Shown here: piece after piece, positions 40,090 to 48,407 of the stretch
How positions within the stretch are numbered: position 1 is the stretch's first letter
How the letters are laid out: each line of letters starts with the position of its first letter
NCBI GenBank assembly: GCA_036845225.1
Contig: DAIUEJ010000002.1
Span: 54,240-118,239, forward strand
Direction of reading: 5' to 3'
Length of the DNA: 64,000 nt
Source: FEN-680 sp036845225
Lineage (GTDB): Bacteria; Actinomycetota; Geothermincolia; Fen-727; Anoxymicrobiaceae
Translations under genes and position numbers: made by a program
Notes under the pieces: generated by a model
The model's database searches: none
Told to the model about the DNA's origin: nothing
What the model saw: only the letters and a program-made list of their open reading frames with translations

Positions 40090-41496
40090 TCAGTCTGAGA
40101 AGCCCCCGATGGTGTTGGTGCCGAAGAACTTCGAGTTCGAGTAGACGGAGCTCTCGACGATGATCGGCGCGCCCCCCGGCCAGCTCTCCACCTTGACCGA
40201 GGCACTGAGGGTGGTGGTCGTGTGAAGCTTGTCCGCCATGCTGTAGGTGCGCCTTGTCGTTGCCGGGATAGTGTCCAGGAAATGGGTCACGTTGCCGCTG
40301 GTGTCCATGTAGGTCACCCTGATGTCCGCCGCTGTCGCGCCGGGGTTCTGTACCAGCGTCCAGGTGTTCAGGCCGTCGTCCTCCACGCTTACCCCACCGT
40401 CCGGCATGTAGAAGGTCATGTGCGCCGACGAGAGGCCGATCGTGTCGTGGGTCGACCCATCGCCCTTCACCGTCGTCGACCAGTACATGGCGCGCTCGGC
40501 CGCGATGGGCAGGGTGCCGCGGACGTGAGTCGAGAAATCCTGGCCCTGCACGATCTTGCTGGTGTCGATGGTCCAGCGGGAGTTGGGAGCCATGAACTGG
40601 CTTACCGTCGTCTGTACCCCGGAGTTGTTCATGAAGGTGACCGTGACCGTATTGTTGTCCGCCATCGGGTTCTGCACCAGGACGTAGGTCGTGAAGCCCC
40701 AGGCGTCCGACCCTTCCGCCAGGTAGAAGTCAACGTTCGGCTCGGCGGTCCCGATCGACTCGTGGCCCATCATGCGGTTGTACCGGTACATGGCGCGCTC
40801 GGCGATCACGGGGACGGGTGAGCTCACCTCGATCGAGGCGTCGTCCTGTCCGATCTCGCTCGCCATGCCGAAGGACATGCGCGAGTGGGCGGGCACCGTG
40901 TGATTCCTGACGACCGGCGTGCCGCTGTCGAGCATGTAGGTAACGGTGCACGGCGCCGCGGCGCCCTGCGGGTTCTGGATGAGGAGCCACGTCTCGAACC
41001 CCCACTGCGAAGACCCTTCCGGCAGCAGCCAGGTGGTCGAAGGCTCGTTCACGCCGATCGAAGAATGCCCCTCCTCAGCCGCGGGCAGGTTGGGCTTGGC
41101 CCAGGCCATCACCCTCGAGACCGCGATGGGAAGCCCCTCGGCGCACACGCCCTTCGTCGAAAAGTCCCTGCCCGGGACGTCACCGGGCGTGTTGAGAACG
41201 GTGAGGCTCGTCTGGGGAATGGTGATATCAGGGCGCGTCACCACCCCGGCCGTCGTCATGTAGGTGACCTCGGCGGTCACGGGTACGTCGTTCGGGTTCT
41301 GCAGGTATATCGCTGTACCAAATCCCCACTGGTTGGAACCTTCGGCCAGGTACCACGTGGCCAGCTTGGAGGGGGCGGCTTTCGCCTCCTGGCTCCACAG
41401 CATCAATCCGACCTGCATGACTGCCGCCGCCAGCAGCAGCGCGATAAGGACGGCAAGCACTTTCCTGGATGTCCAGTGGGTAGCGAGAGCATGCAT
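40090..41496 (-). CDS. Secreted protein with four tandem beta repeats
   Basis: A 468-residue exported protein: signal peptide/anchor (about 12-38, 'VLAVLIALLLAAAVMQVGLM'), then four units of about 105 residues. Each starts with a WYLAEG-type block and an 'L-x-Q-N-P' strand: 'TWYLAEGSNQWGFGTAIYLQ', 'TWLLPEGSSQWGFETWLLIQ', 'DFYLAEGSDAWGFTTYVLVQ' and a diverged 'TFYMPDGGVSV'. Each ends near 'ERAMYR/W'. The last seven residues, TIGGFSD, equal those of the partial protein at 2-238. It is probably a cell-surface adhesin or scaffold. No catalytic motif is seen. Confidence 0.82.
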   Translation of the reverse strand: MHALATHWTSRKVLAVLIALLLAAAVMQVGLMLWSQEAKAAPSKLATWYLAEGSNQWGFGTAIYLQNPNDVPVTAEVTYMTTAGVVTRPDITIPQTSLTVLNTPGDVPGRDFSTKGVCAEGLPIAVSRVMAWAKPNLPAAEEGHSSIGVNEPSTTWLLPEGSSQWGFETWLLIQNPQGAAAPCTVTYMLDSGTPVVRNHTVPAHSRMSFGMASEIGQDDASIEVSSPVPVIAERAMYRYNRMMGHESIGTAEPNVDFYLAEGSDAWGFTTYVLVQNPMADNNTVTVTFMNNSGVQTTVSQFMAPNSRWTIDTSKIVQGQDFSTHVRGTLPIAAERAMYWSTTVKGDGSTHDTIGLSSAHMTFYMPDGGVSVEDDGLNTWTLVQNPGATAADIRVTYMDTSGNVTHFLDTIPATTRRTYSMADKLHTTTTLSASVKVESWPGGAPIIVESSVYSNSKFFGTNTIGGFSD

Positions 41497-41761
41497 GGAC
41501 GGACCCCCTTGTGAATGGCGGGGCCCCCAGTGACCCGGCCGTGGGGCGAGTATATCCCAGGGTGTTTCGCTCGCACAACCGGGTGCGCTCCATTGTTGTT
41601 ACATCGATTTAACATCCCGGAAACACCGGCGAAACACGGCGGCAATATAAACGTAAAGGCTGGCGATGACATCGCGTCGGGCGCGCGGCCGGCCGGAGGT
41701 CGGAAAGTGGGCGGCCGCTCCCTTGCGCCGTTCTGATGGTTATGAGGAGGAGGCACAACAC

Positions 41762-42988
41762 ATGGGCAGGATCAATGCTGGCGACACGGCCTGGGTCCTC
41801 GTGGCGGGCGCTCTGGTGCTGATGATGACTCCGGCGCTGGCATTCTTCTACGGGGGCATGGTCCGCAGGAAGAACATCCTGTCGACCTTGAACCTGAGTT
41901 TCATCACCATCGGGCTCATCAGCATCCAGTGGGTCCTGATCGGGTACACGCTGGCTTTCGGCCACAACATCGGCGGCTTCATCGGGAGCCTTCACTATGT
42001 CGGTCTTACGGGCGTGGGGGCGGGCCCGAGCCTTGCCTACGCCCCGACCATCCCTCACCTGGGATACGCTTTCTACCAGATGATGTTCGCGGTGATCACA
42101 CCGGCTCTCATCACCGGCGCTTTCGTGGAGCGCGTGAAGTTCAAGACTTTCCTGGTCTTCACCGTAATCTGGGCGACCATAGTCTATGACCCCGTGGCTC
42201 ACTGGGTCTGGGGAGTCGGCGGCTTTCTCAGGCAGATGGGCGCGCTCGACTTCGCGGGGGGCACCGTCGTGCACGTGACGGCGGGCTTTGCGGCCCTCGC
42301 GTTCGCCATGGTCATCGGGGCGCGCAAAGGTTACGGCAAGACGCCGATGGAGCCGTCGGCGATCCCCTATACCATACTGGGCGCCGGCCTGCTCTGGTTC
42401 GGCTGGTTCGGGTTCAACGGGGGCAGCGCCCTGGCGGCGAACGGGCTCGCGGTGCACGCGGTCATGACGACCAACACCTCGGCGGCCGCCGCTGCCCTGG
42501 TGTGGATGTTCCTCAGCTGGCGCAATGACAAGCCGAGCGTGCTCGGTATCGTCACGGGGGCTGTCGTCGGCCTGGTGGCGATCACACCCGCCGCGGGCTA
42601 CGTCGAGCCGTGGGCGGCGATCATCATTGGCGGCGTCGCCGCTTCCATAAGCTACTACGCGATCAAGTTCCGCCAGAGGACGCGCCTCGACGAGTCGCTC
42701 GACGTGTTCGCCTGCCACGGCCTGGGCGGCACCACAGGTGCCCTCCTGACCGGCCTCTTCGCGACGACCGCGGTGAACAAGGCGGGCGCCAACGGGCTCT
42801 TCTACGGCAATCCCAAGCAGTTCCTGATACAGCTCGCGGCAGTGGCGATTGTAGCCGCTTTCACGTTCGTAGTGACGTTCACCCTCGCCAAGATACTTGA
42901 CGCGGTGATGGGGTTGAGAGTAGACGAAAACGCCGAGGAGGTCGGCCTCGATATCAGCGAGCACGGTGAACTGGCATCGGCCTCATAA
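41762..42988 (+). CDS. amt: Ammonium transporter
   Basis: A 408-residue Amt/MEP/Rh channel with eleven predicted helices. Typical stretches: 'MTPALAFFYGGMVRRKNIL', 'VYDPVAHWVWGVGGFLRQMG', 'DFAGGTVVHVTAGFAALAFA' (first pore His), 'GWFGFNGGSALAANGLAVHA', and 'DVFACHGLGGTTGALLTGLF' (second pore His). It lets ammonium in under nitrogen limitation. ATG 41762 with aggagg upstream; a longer frame lacks a site. The PII gene follows 15 bases later, the standard amt-glnK pair in which PII plugs the channel when nitrogen is high. Confidence 0.97.
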   Translation: MGRINAGDTAWVLVAGALVLMMTPALAFFYGGMVRRKNILSTLNLSFITIGLISIQWVLIGYTLAFGHNIGGFIGSLHYVGLTGVGAGPSLAYAPTIPHLGYAFYQMMFAVITPALITGAFVERVKFKTFLVFTVIWATIVYDPVAHWVWGVGGFLRQMGALDFAGGTVVHVTAGFAALAFAMVIGARKGYGKTPMEPSAIPYTILGAGLLWFGWFGFNGGSALAANGLAVHAVMTTNTSAAAAALVWMFLSWRNDKPSVLGIVTGAVVGLVAITPAAGYVEPWAAIIIGGVAASISYYAIKFRQRTRLDESLDVFACHGLGGTTGALLTGLFATTAVNKAGANGLFYGNPKQFLIQLAAVAIVAAFTFVVTFTLAKILDAVMGLRVDENAEEVGLDISEHGELASAS

Positions 42989-43003
42989 CGCAAGGAGAAT
43001 CAT

Positions 43004-43489
43004 ATGGCCAAGAAGATCGAAGCCATAATCCGTGAGGAGAAGCTGTCCGACGTCAAGGAGGCCCTCCGCGGCATCGGCATCGTCGGGATGAACTTCAGCG
43101 AGGTGCGCGGGCACGGCCGCCAGGGGGGGATAACCCTCGCGGGCCGCAGCGGGACCTACCAGATCGACATGCTCCCTCGCATGCAGGTCAACGTCGTATT
43201 GAGCGACCACAACGTTGAGAAGACCATACAGACGATCCGCGACGCCGCGAAAAGCGAAGACGGAGGAGCCGGCGACGGGCTCATCTTCGTCTACCCCGTC
43301 GACGAGGTAGTAAGGATCAGGACCGGCGAGAGGGGGACGGACGCGCTTGCCTACGAGGGGGATATCGACGCCCGCCTTGCGAAATACTACGCCCCGCCGG
43401 TCAGCAAGACTCCCGAGGAGCGGCAGGCCGGCCCCAAACCGGAGGTCAAAGAGCGCGGCAGGCTGTCCCGGTTTCTCATGAAAGACTGA
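43004..43489 (+). CDS. glnK: PII nitrogen regulator with a C-terminal extension
   Basis: A 161-residue PII protein. The core (1-113) has 'SEVRGHGRQGG' and the T-loop, with Arg and Tyr at the positions equal to R47 and Tyr51 of E. coli ('GRSGTYQIDMLPR'), and the ATP-binding 'VRIRTGERG'. Normal PII ends at about 112; here 48 more residues follow ('AYEGDIDARLAKYYAPPVSK' to 'RLSRFLMKD'), basic at the end. It sits right after amt. The Tyr suggests uridylylation is possible; what the extension does (membrane or partner binding) is unknown. Confidence 0.93.
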   Translation: MAKKIEAIIREEKLSDVKEALRGIGIVGMNFSEVRGHGRQGGITLAGRSGTYQIDMLPRMQVNVVLSDHNVEKTIQTIRDAAKSEDGGAGDGLIFVYPVDEVVRIRTGERGTDALAYEGDIDARLAKYYAPPVSKTPEERQAGPKPEVKERGRLSRFLMKD

Positions 43490-43497
43490 GTGCGGAG

Positions 43498-45024
43498 TCA
43501 AGGTTCCGGTTCAAACTGCGCGGCCCGCCCCGGCAGGAAGGCAGGCAGGCGCCTGCCGATTGCCAGAGCCAGCACGCAGACTGTCATTGCCAGCAGCAGC
43601 AGCGGGTAGAAGCGGGCGGGCCAGCCGTTGATACCGTTGCCGTACAGAGACATCACAAAGGTGGCCCCCACCCCCGCGCCCAGCATCAGATCAGAGCCGG
43701 ACAGCATCATCACGACTCCCACCATCCCGGCATACCAGGGCATCAGCCAGGTAGTGCACATCATGAAAGTGAACAGTATCGCCCCCGAGTAGAAAATAAG
43801 GGACTGGAGGTCGCGCACGCGCCAGGTGAAGACCGCGAAGAGGACCAGGAAGCCGAGCATGAAGAGGACGCGCGTGCCGGTGGCGCCGAGCGAGGCGGCG
43901 CTCGAGGCGCGGATCCCGAGCCAGCGCAGGGTGCTCTGCAGGTACCCTTCCAAGAAACGCGGCACGCTGGCTTCGCTGAAGTCGGTGCCCACGCTGATTA
44001 TCTTCTTGAAACCCGCGATCCCCGGCCAGATAGGCAGGTACATCGCCAGGGGCAGCACGACGACCGCCGCCAGCGCCTGCGCATACTTGCGAAGGCCCCA
44101 GCGGGCGTTCTGCCTGAGGAAGAGGACCAGCATCGGGACCAGGACGAAGACCGCGGTCGTCTTGACCAGCACCGCCAGAACGGCGGAGGTGACCGCCAGC
44201 ACCGGCCGTTCCTGCCGGTACAGCAGGAAAGCAAGGACGATGAAGAAGATCATGATGGCGTCGTTGTGCCCTCCGCCGACCAGCTGGATTATCACCATCG
44301 GGTTCCAGGCCACCGCCGCCAGGATGAGCGCCCTGCGGGCGGGATGAAGGCGCCCGGCCAGGCTGTCCACGACGAAGAGGGTGCCCATGAAGAACCCGAA
44401 AGAGAGCAGCTTGAAGGCGATGACGTTGGAGACCGCGCTCTGCCGGGCGATGAGGGTCACCAGCGCCGCCAGGTAGCTGAAGAAGGGGCCGTAGACCGAG
44501 GCGGTCCCCTTCCAACTGATGTACTTCAACACCGGGTCGGCCGGAAAGTTGCGGGGCACTACGACGTAGGGGTTGTTCCCGTGGAACGCGAGGGCCTTGC
44601 CGTATGACGCGTAGTTGAAGAGGTCCTTGGCCAGGATCGGCGGAACGAAGAGCAGCCACAGGCAGAGGGCGGCCGACGCGCCGATGATGAATGCGCTCGA
44701 GAGGCTCCTGCCCTGCCTTGCCAGAAGGATCAGAGCCCAGGCGTAGGAGGCGAATATCACGATCAGAAGAGGCATGAAGATAGCGGTCATCTGGGAGCGC
44801 GTCAGGTGCGATATCCCCAGCAGGCGCCCGCTTCCGGAGAGGAACCCCCCCAGCGTGAGAAGCCTGCTGCCGGGCGATTCCATCCCGAGCCCGTACGCCC
44901 GCTGCACCGCCAGCACCCCGACCAGCCACATGCACAGGAACATCAGGCCGACAAAGACCCGAGGGTCGGTCGCGGCCGCCTTCAGAACTGTCCTTGCGGT
45001 CTTTTTTCCCGTGTCTGGTTCCAT
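43498..45024 (-). CDS. Polytopic glycosyltransferase, polyprenol-mannose-type (GT-C, MptB/GT87-like)
   Basis: A 508-residue membrane protein with about 12 helices. Near residue 140 is 'PPILAKDLFNYASYGKALAF' with 'HGNNPYVV', the acidic loop and GNPY motif typical of actinobacterial polyprenol-phosphate-mannose-dependent alpha-mannosyltransferases and DUF2029 proteins. It would move a mannose from a lipid carrier onto a glycan or glycolipid outside the membrane. The start at 45024 is a choice without a strong ribosome-binding site; 45072 is the frame's limit. Convergent with the PII gene at 8 bases. Confidence 0.8.
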   Translation of the reverse strand: MEPDTGKKTARTVLKAAATDPRVFVGLMFLCMWLVGVLAVQRAYGLGMESPGSRLLTLGGFLSGSGRLLGISHLTRSQMTAIFMPLLIVIFASYAWALILLARQGRSLSSAFIIGASAALCLWLLFVPPILAKDLFNYASYGKALAFHGNNPYVVVPRNFPADPVLKYISWKGTASVYGPFFSYLAALVTLIARQSAVSNVIAFKLLSFGFFMGTLFVVDSLAGRLHPARRALILAAVAWNPMVIIQLVGGGHNDAIMIFFIVLAFLLYRQERPVLAVTSAVLAVLVKTTAVFVLVPMLVLFLRQNARWGLRKYAQALAAVVVLPLAMYLPIWPGIAGFKKIISVGTDFSEASVPRFLEGYLQSTLRWLGIRASSAASLGATGTRVLFMLGFLVLFAVFTWRVRDLQSLIFYSGAILFTFMMCTTWLMPWYAGMVGVVMMLSGSDLMLGAGVGATFVMSLYGNGINGWPARFYPLLLLAMTVCVLALAIGRRLPAFLPGRAAQFEPEP

Positions 45025-45207
45025 GTTGCATGCCCTGTTGCCGGAGCCCGTACCGGGTGCCCGGAGACGCACGCGAGATTCTACATCAGTGCCGGATTCT
45101 ATGCGGCCGGTTGCGTTCCTGCCACCGGAGAACCCCGAGGCATCCTATTGAAAGCCACGGGGGGATAACCGAGAATAAACCCCTGACACAGAGAAAAGAA
45201 GGTAAAG

Positions 45208-45900
45208 TTGCATTGGCTGATTGACTTTTTCGTGCACCTCGACAGGAACCTCTCGTCGTTCGTCAGCACGTACCACACGTGGACGTACCTGATCCTGTTC
45301 CTCATCGTCTTCTGCGAGACGGGCCTGGTCGTCACCCCGTTCCTCCCGGGTGATTCCCTGATATTCGCCGCCGCCGCGATCGCCACGCAGCCGAACCACC
45401 CGCTGAACGCGTTCGCGCTCTGGGCGATCCTCTGCGCCGCCGCGATCCTGGGCGACAGTGTCAACTACTGGATCGGCAAGGAGTTCGGGCACCGGTTCTT
45501 CCGAAAAGAAGACGCCCGCATCCTCAAGAAGAAATACCTCGACGAGACGCACGACTTCTACGAGAGGCACGGGGTGGCGACCATCGTGCTGGCCCGCTTC
45601 GTGCCCATCATCAGGACCATAGCGCCTTTCGTGGCCGGCATGGGGAGCATGAGCTACCCGACGTTCTTCACCTTCAACGTTGTCGGCGGGGTCGCCTGGG
45701 TCTCGCTCTTCACGATCACTGGCTACTTCTTCGGGACGATACCTTTTGTCAAACACAACTTCAGTTACGTGATCCTCGCCGTGGTGCTGATATCGCTGGT
45801 GCCGCTGGCGTGGAAGGCGCTGAGTGAGCGAAGCAAGCATAAGAAGGCCGCCGCGGCCCAGGCTTCGGCGCTGCCTGAGACGGGGGTGCCGGAAGAATGA
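45208..45900 (+). CDS. DedA-family membrane protein
   Basis: A 230-residue integral protein with four to five helices. DedA hallmarks: 'FCETGLVVTPFLPGDSLIF', 'GDSVNYWIGKEFG', the re-entrant 'GVATIVLARFVPIIRTIAPF' and 'GMGSMSYPTFFTFNVVGGVA'. The Glu and two Arg residues in these segments are needed in E. coli homologues. The family flips undecaprenyl phosphate or other lipid carriers and affects envelope stability, which fits the adjacent polysaccharide genes. TTG start with gaagg upstream. The tail is Lys/Ala-rich. Confidence 0.94.
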   Translation: MHWLIDFFVHLDRNLSSFVSTYHTWTYLILFLIVFCETGLVVTPFLPGDSLIFAAAAIATQPNHPLNAFALWAILCAAAILGDSVNYWIGKEFGHRFFRKEDARILKKKYLDETHDFYERHGVATIVLARFVPIIRTIAPFVAGMGSMSYPTFFTFNVVGGVAWVSLFTITGYFFGTIPFVKHNFSYVILAVVLISLVPLAWKALSERSKHKKAAAAQASALPETGVPEE

Positions 45901-46005
45901 ACGTGTGGGCGCCCCCTGCAACAATCGGAACGACGTGTTCGCCGGTCCCCATGAAAAGCCGTCTCGTGGGGATCACCAAGATACCCCTGGGAGGTTAGCC
46001 GCTCC

Positions 46006-47151
46006 GTGGGTCCGAGAGCATCCACGAGCGGCGATGAAGCTTTGGCTGATGTCCGCGAAGTTCTGGATGCTCTAGGCGAAACGTTCCCCTGGGAGCTCGC
46101 CGGCAGGCGCGAGCCGGGAGGCCTCCTGGTGGGCTCTCGCAGCGCGCCAGTGAGCCGGGTCCTTTGCTCCATCGACCTGACGGGCGACGTGGTAGAGGCC
46201 GCGGCCGCGACCCGCTCCGAGCTACTGGTAGTGCACCACCCGCAGATGCTCAGGTGCGGCCCTGCGCCCTGGGACGCGGACTCCCCCGCAGGCAGGCTGG
46301 CGGGCAAGGCCCTCTCCGCGGGCGTGAACATCGCCGCCTGCTACCGCAACGCGGACGTCGCGAGCGGCGGCGCCGCCGACCTCATGGCCTTGAGGCTCGG
46401 GCTCGTGCGGACCGTGCCGATACTGCCGGCCCGCGGCGCGTTTCTGGCTAAGGTGTCGGTATTTGTCCCGCCGGAGGCCCTGGAGCAGGTCTTTTCCGCT
46501 ATGGCGGCAGCGGGCGCGGGAGCGATAGGCGATTACACCCACGCGGGTTTCCGCACTACCGGCACCGGGACGTTTGTCCCGCGGGAGGGCGCCAGGCCGT
46601 ATTCCGGTGAGCCGGGCAGGCTGAACCTCGTTGAAGAGGTCAGGCTCGAAATGGTCTGTCCGTCGTTCCGCGTCGAGGCGGTCGTCGAGGCGATGCTGGA
46701 ACAACACCCTTACGAAGAGGCCGCCTACGACATCTATAGGAGCGAGGCCCCGGTTCCATGGGGAGTCGGGCGCGCAGGTTGGCTCGAAGAAGAAAGGACG
46801 CTCTTGAGCATCATGGAAGACCTGGCCGACTGGAGCGCTTCCGAGGACGCGGTACTGGTCGGCGACCCCGAAAGAAAGGTGACCCGCGTGGCCGTGGCCC
46901 CCGGGTCGGCGGACAGGCTCATCGAGCGCGCCTGGAGTCAGGGCGCCGAGCTGCTGGCGGCCGGAGAAGTGGGCTGGCACGCGACGGTCGAGGCGTGCGA
47001 GCGCGGGCTGGCTCTCGTCTGCCTGGGGCACCTCGAGAGCGAGCGCGCCCTGGTGCCTGCCATGGTCTCGATAATCGGCGCTGCTTCGGAGAAGAGAGGT
47101 TGGGGATTGGAAGTCGAAGGCTACAAAGACCGGGGGGGACGATGGGGTTAG
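46006..47151 (+). CDS. Nif3-like dinuclear-metal protein with an altered metal site
   Basis: A 381-residue member of the Nif3/YqfO family with the middle PII-like insertion (about 145-245). The first metal motif 'VVHHPQML' and the last 'CLGHLESERALVP' are kept. The second motif, HTNLD in typical members, reads YRNAD in 'NIAACYRNADVASGG', so one His ligand is lost. It is the first gene of a three-gene unit with a zinc-ribbon coiled coil and RNase H; this order is a common bacterial arrangement. GTG start with gggaggtt upstream is likely but not certain. The biochemical role of the family is unclear. Confidence 0.87.
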   Translation: MGPRASTSGDEALADVREVLDALGETFPWELAGRREPGGLLVGSRSAPVSRVLCSIDLTGDVVEAAAATRSELLVVHHPQMLRCGPAPWDADSPAGRLAGKALSAGVNIAACYRNADVASGGAADLMALRLGLVRTVPILPARGAFLAKVSVFVPPEALEQVFSAMAAAGAGAIGDYTHAGFRTTGTGTFVPREGARPYSGEPGRLNLVEEVRLEMVCPSFRVEAVVEAMLEQHPYEEAAYDIYRSEAPVPWGVGRAGWLEEERTLLSIMEDLADWSASEDAVLVGDPERKVTRVAVAPGSADRLIERAWSQGAELLAAGEVGWHATVEACERGLALVCLGHLESERALVPAMVSIIGAASEKRGWGLEVEGYKDRGGRWG

Positions 47152-47873
47152 AAATGGGGCCGGAAGCGCTGGCGCGGACGCTGCGTGAGATACAGGACTT
47201 CGACACCAGGGTCCTCGGACTCGAGCGTGAGATAGAGGGCCTGGAGGAAAAGCATCGCCTGGGCGAACTGGCTTCCGAGCTCACCGAGGCCCGCGCCTCA
47301 CAGGCGGCGACCGAGGAGCGGCTCGAGGAGCTGGAGCACAAGCAGCACAAGCTCGACGGCGAGCTCGACCTTCTTGCTTCCAAGGTCAAGAAAGAGGAGG
47401 AGAAGCTGTTCAGCGGCACCATCATGAACCCGAAGGAGCTCTCCGCCATACAGGCCGAGATATTCTCGCTTCGCAAGAAGCGCGACGAGATGGAGACCGA
47501 GGACCTCGAGGAGATGGAAGCCATCGACAGCCTCCACGACGAGGTGGCGGCCGCCAGAGAGCGGGCCGCTTCTGCCGAGACGCGCCTGAGCCAGGCCACC
47601 GCCGAGCACGATTCCGAGTTGGAGGAGAAGCGCTCCGAGGTCGCAACGCTCTCCCTCTCGAGGAACAATCTCAAGGCCCTGCTCGAGCCGGAGGTGATCG
47701 CCAACTATGAGAAGCTTCTCAAAGACAAGGCAGGGCTGGCGGTCGTCCCCATCGTGCAGGGCAGGAGCTGCGGTGGGTGCCACATCGACTTCTCTCGCAC
47801 CCAGATCGACCAGTTTCAGCACAACGAGGGCATATTCCGCTGCGAGTACTGCAGGAGGATACTGGTCAAGTGA
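47142..47873 (+). CDS. Coiled-coil protein with C-terminal C4 zinc ribbon
   Basis: A 243-residue protein: a long antiparallel coiled coil (about 10-190, rich in Glu, Lys and Leu, with 'GTIMNPKELSAIQAEIFSLR' at the bend) and a C4 zinc ribbon 'SCGGCHIDF' ... 'CEYCRRILV'. This is the CT398/FlxA-type family, often annotated as a C4-type zinc ribbon domain protein, encoded next to Nif3 and RNase H. Chlamydial CT398 binds a sigma factor and secretion parts, so a role in transcription or export is possible. Its start overlaps the nif3 stop by 10 bases. Confidence 0.9.
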   Translation: MGLEMGPEALARTLREIQDFDTRVLGLEREIEGLEEKHRLGELASELTEARASQAATEERLEELEHKQHKLDGELDLLASKVKKEEEKLFSGTIMNPKELSAIQAEIFSLRKKRDEMETEDLEEMEAIDSLHDEVAAARERAASAETRLSQATAEHDSELEEKRSEVATLSLSRNNLKALLEPEVIANYEKLLKDKAGLAVVPIVQGRSCGGCHIDFSRTQIDQFQHNEGIFRCEYCRRILVK

Positions 47874-48358
47874 GCGGCGACGCGTTAGAGCCCCGGACGC
47901 CGGGGCCTGAAGACCTTCTACTCGTCTACAGTGACGGCGGGGCCCGGAACAACCCCGGCCCGGCGGGGGTAGGCGCCCTGGCAACGGACGCGGACGGCAC
48001 CGTGCTCATCGAGATCAGCGAGTTCCTGGGCAAGGCGACCAACAACGTCGCCGAGTACTACGCCCTGATCATGGTCCTGGAGGCGTCGCGGCCGCTCGGT
48101 TATCAACGGGTGAAGGCGCACACCGACAGCCAGTTGGTGGCCTACCAGATGAGCGGAGAATACCGGGTGAAACACGCGGGCCTCAAGCCGCTGGCGGCCC
48201 GCGCCAGGGCGCTCCTCGATGAGTACCGCGACGTAGAGGTACAATATATTCCCAGGGAGAAGAATACCGAGTGCGATGCCCTTGCGAACAAGGCTATCGA
48301 CGAAGGCCTTCTCGGACTGAAAGACCCGGTGCTCACACAAGAGGAATCTCTCTTCTGA
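47870..48358 (+). CDS. RNase HI-like protein
   Basis: A 162-residue RNase H-fold protein. The four acidic residues are visible: Asp in 'YSDGGARNNPGPAG', Glu in 'NVAEYYAL', Asp in 'AHTDSQLV' and Asp in 'NTECDALANKA'. It has the short form without a basic protrusion that is usual in actinobacterial and Halobacterium-type RNase HI, which cleaves the RNA of RNA-DNA hybrids. The GTG start overlaps the previous stop by four bases (GTGA). The last 20 residues lie beyond the fold. Confidence 0.93.
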   Translation: MSGDALEPRTPGPEDLLLVYSDGGARNNPGPAGVGALATDADGTVLIEISEFLGKATNNVAEYYALIMVLEASRPLGYQRVKAHTDSQLVAYQMSGEYRVKHAGLKPLAARARALLDEYRDVEVQYIPREKNTECDALANKAIDEGLLGLKDPVLTQEESLF

Positions 48359-48407
48359 GGGCGGCAGGCGAATGGATCCGGTCCCGGAGTTCACCAAAAA
48401 GGACGAC

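Noticed and set aside
41609..42964. Long minus-strand frame opposite amt
   Set aside because: Composition is typical of antisense translation and the plus strand encodes a complete ammonium transporter.
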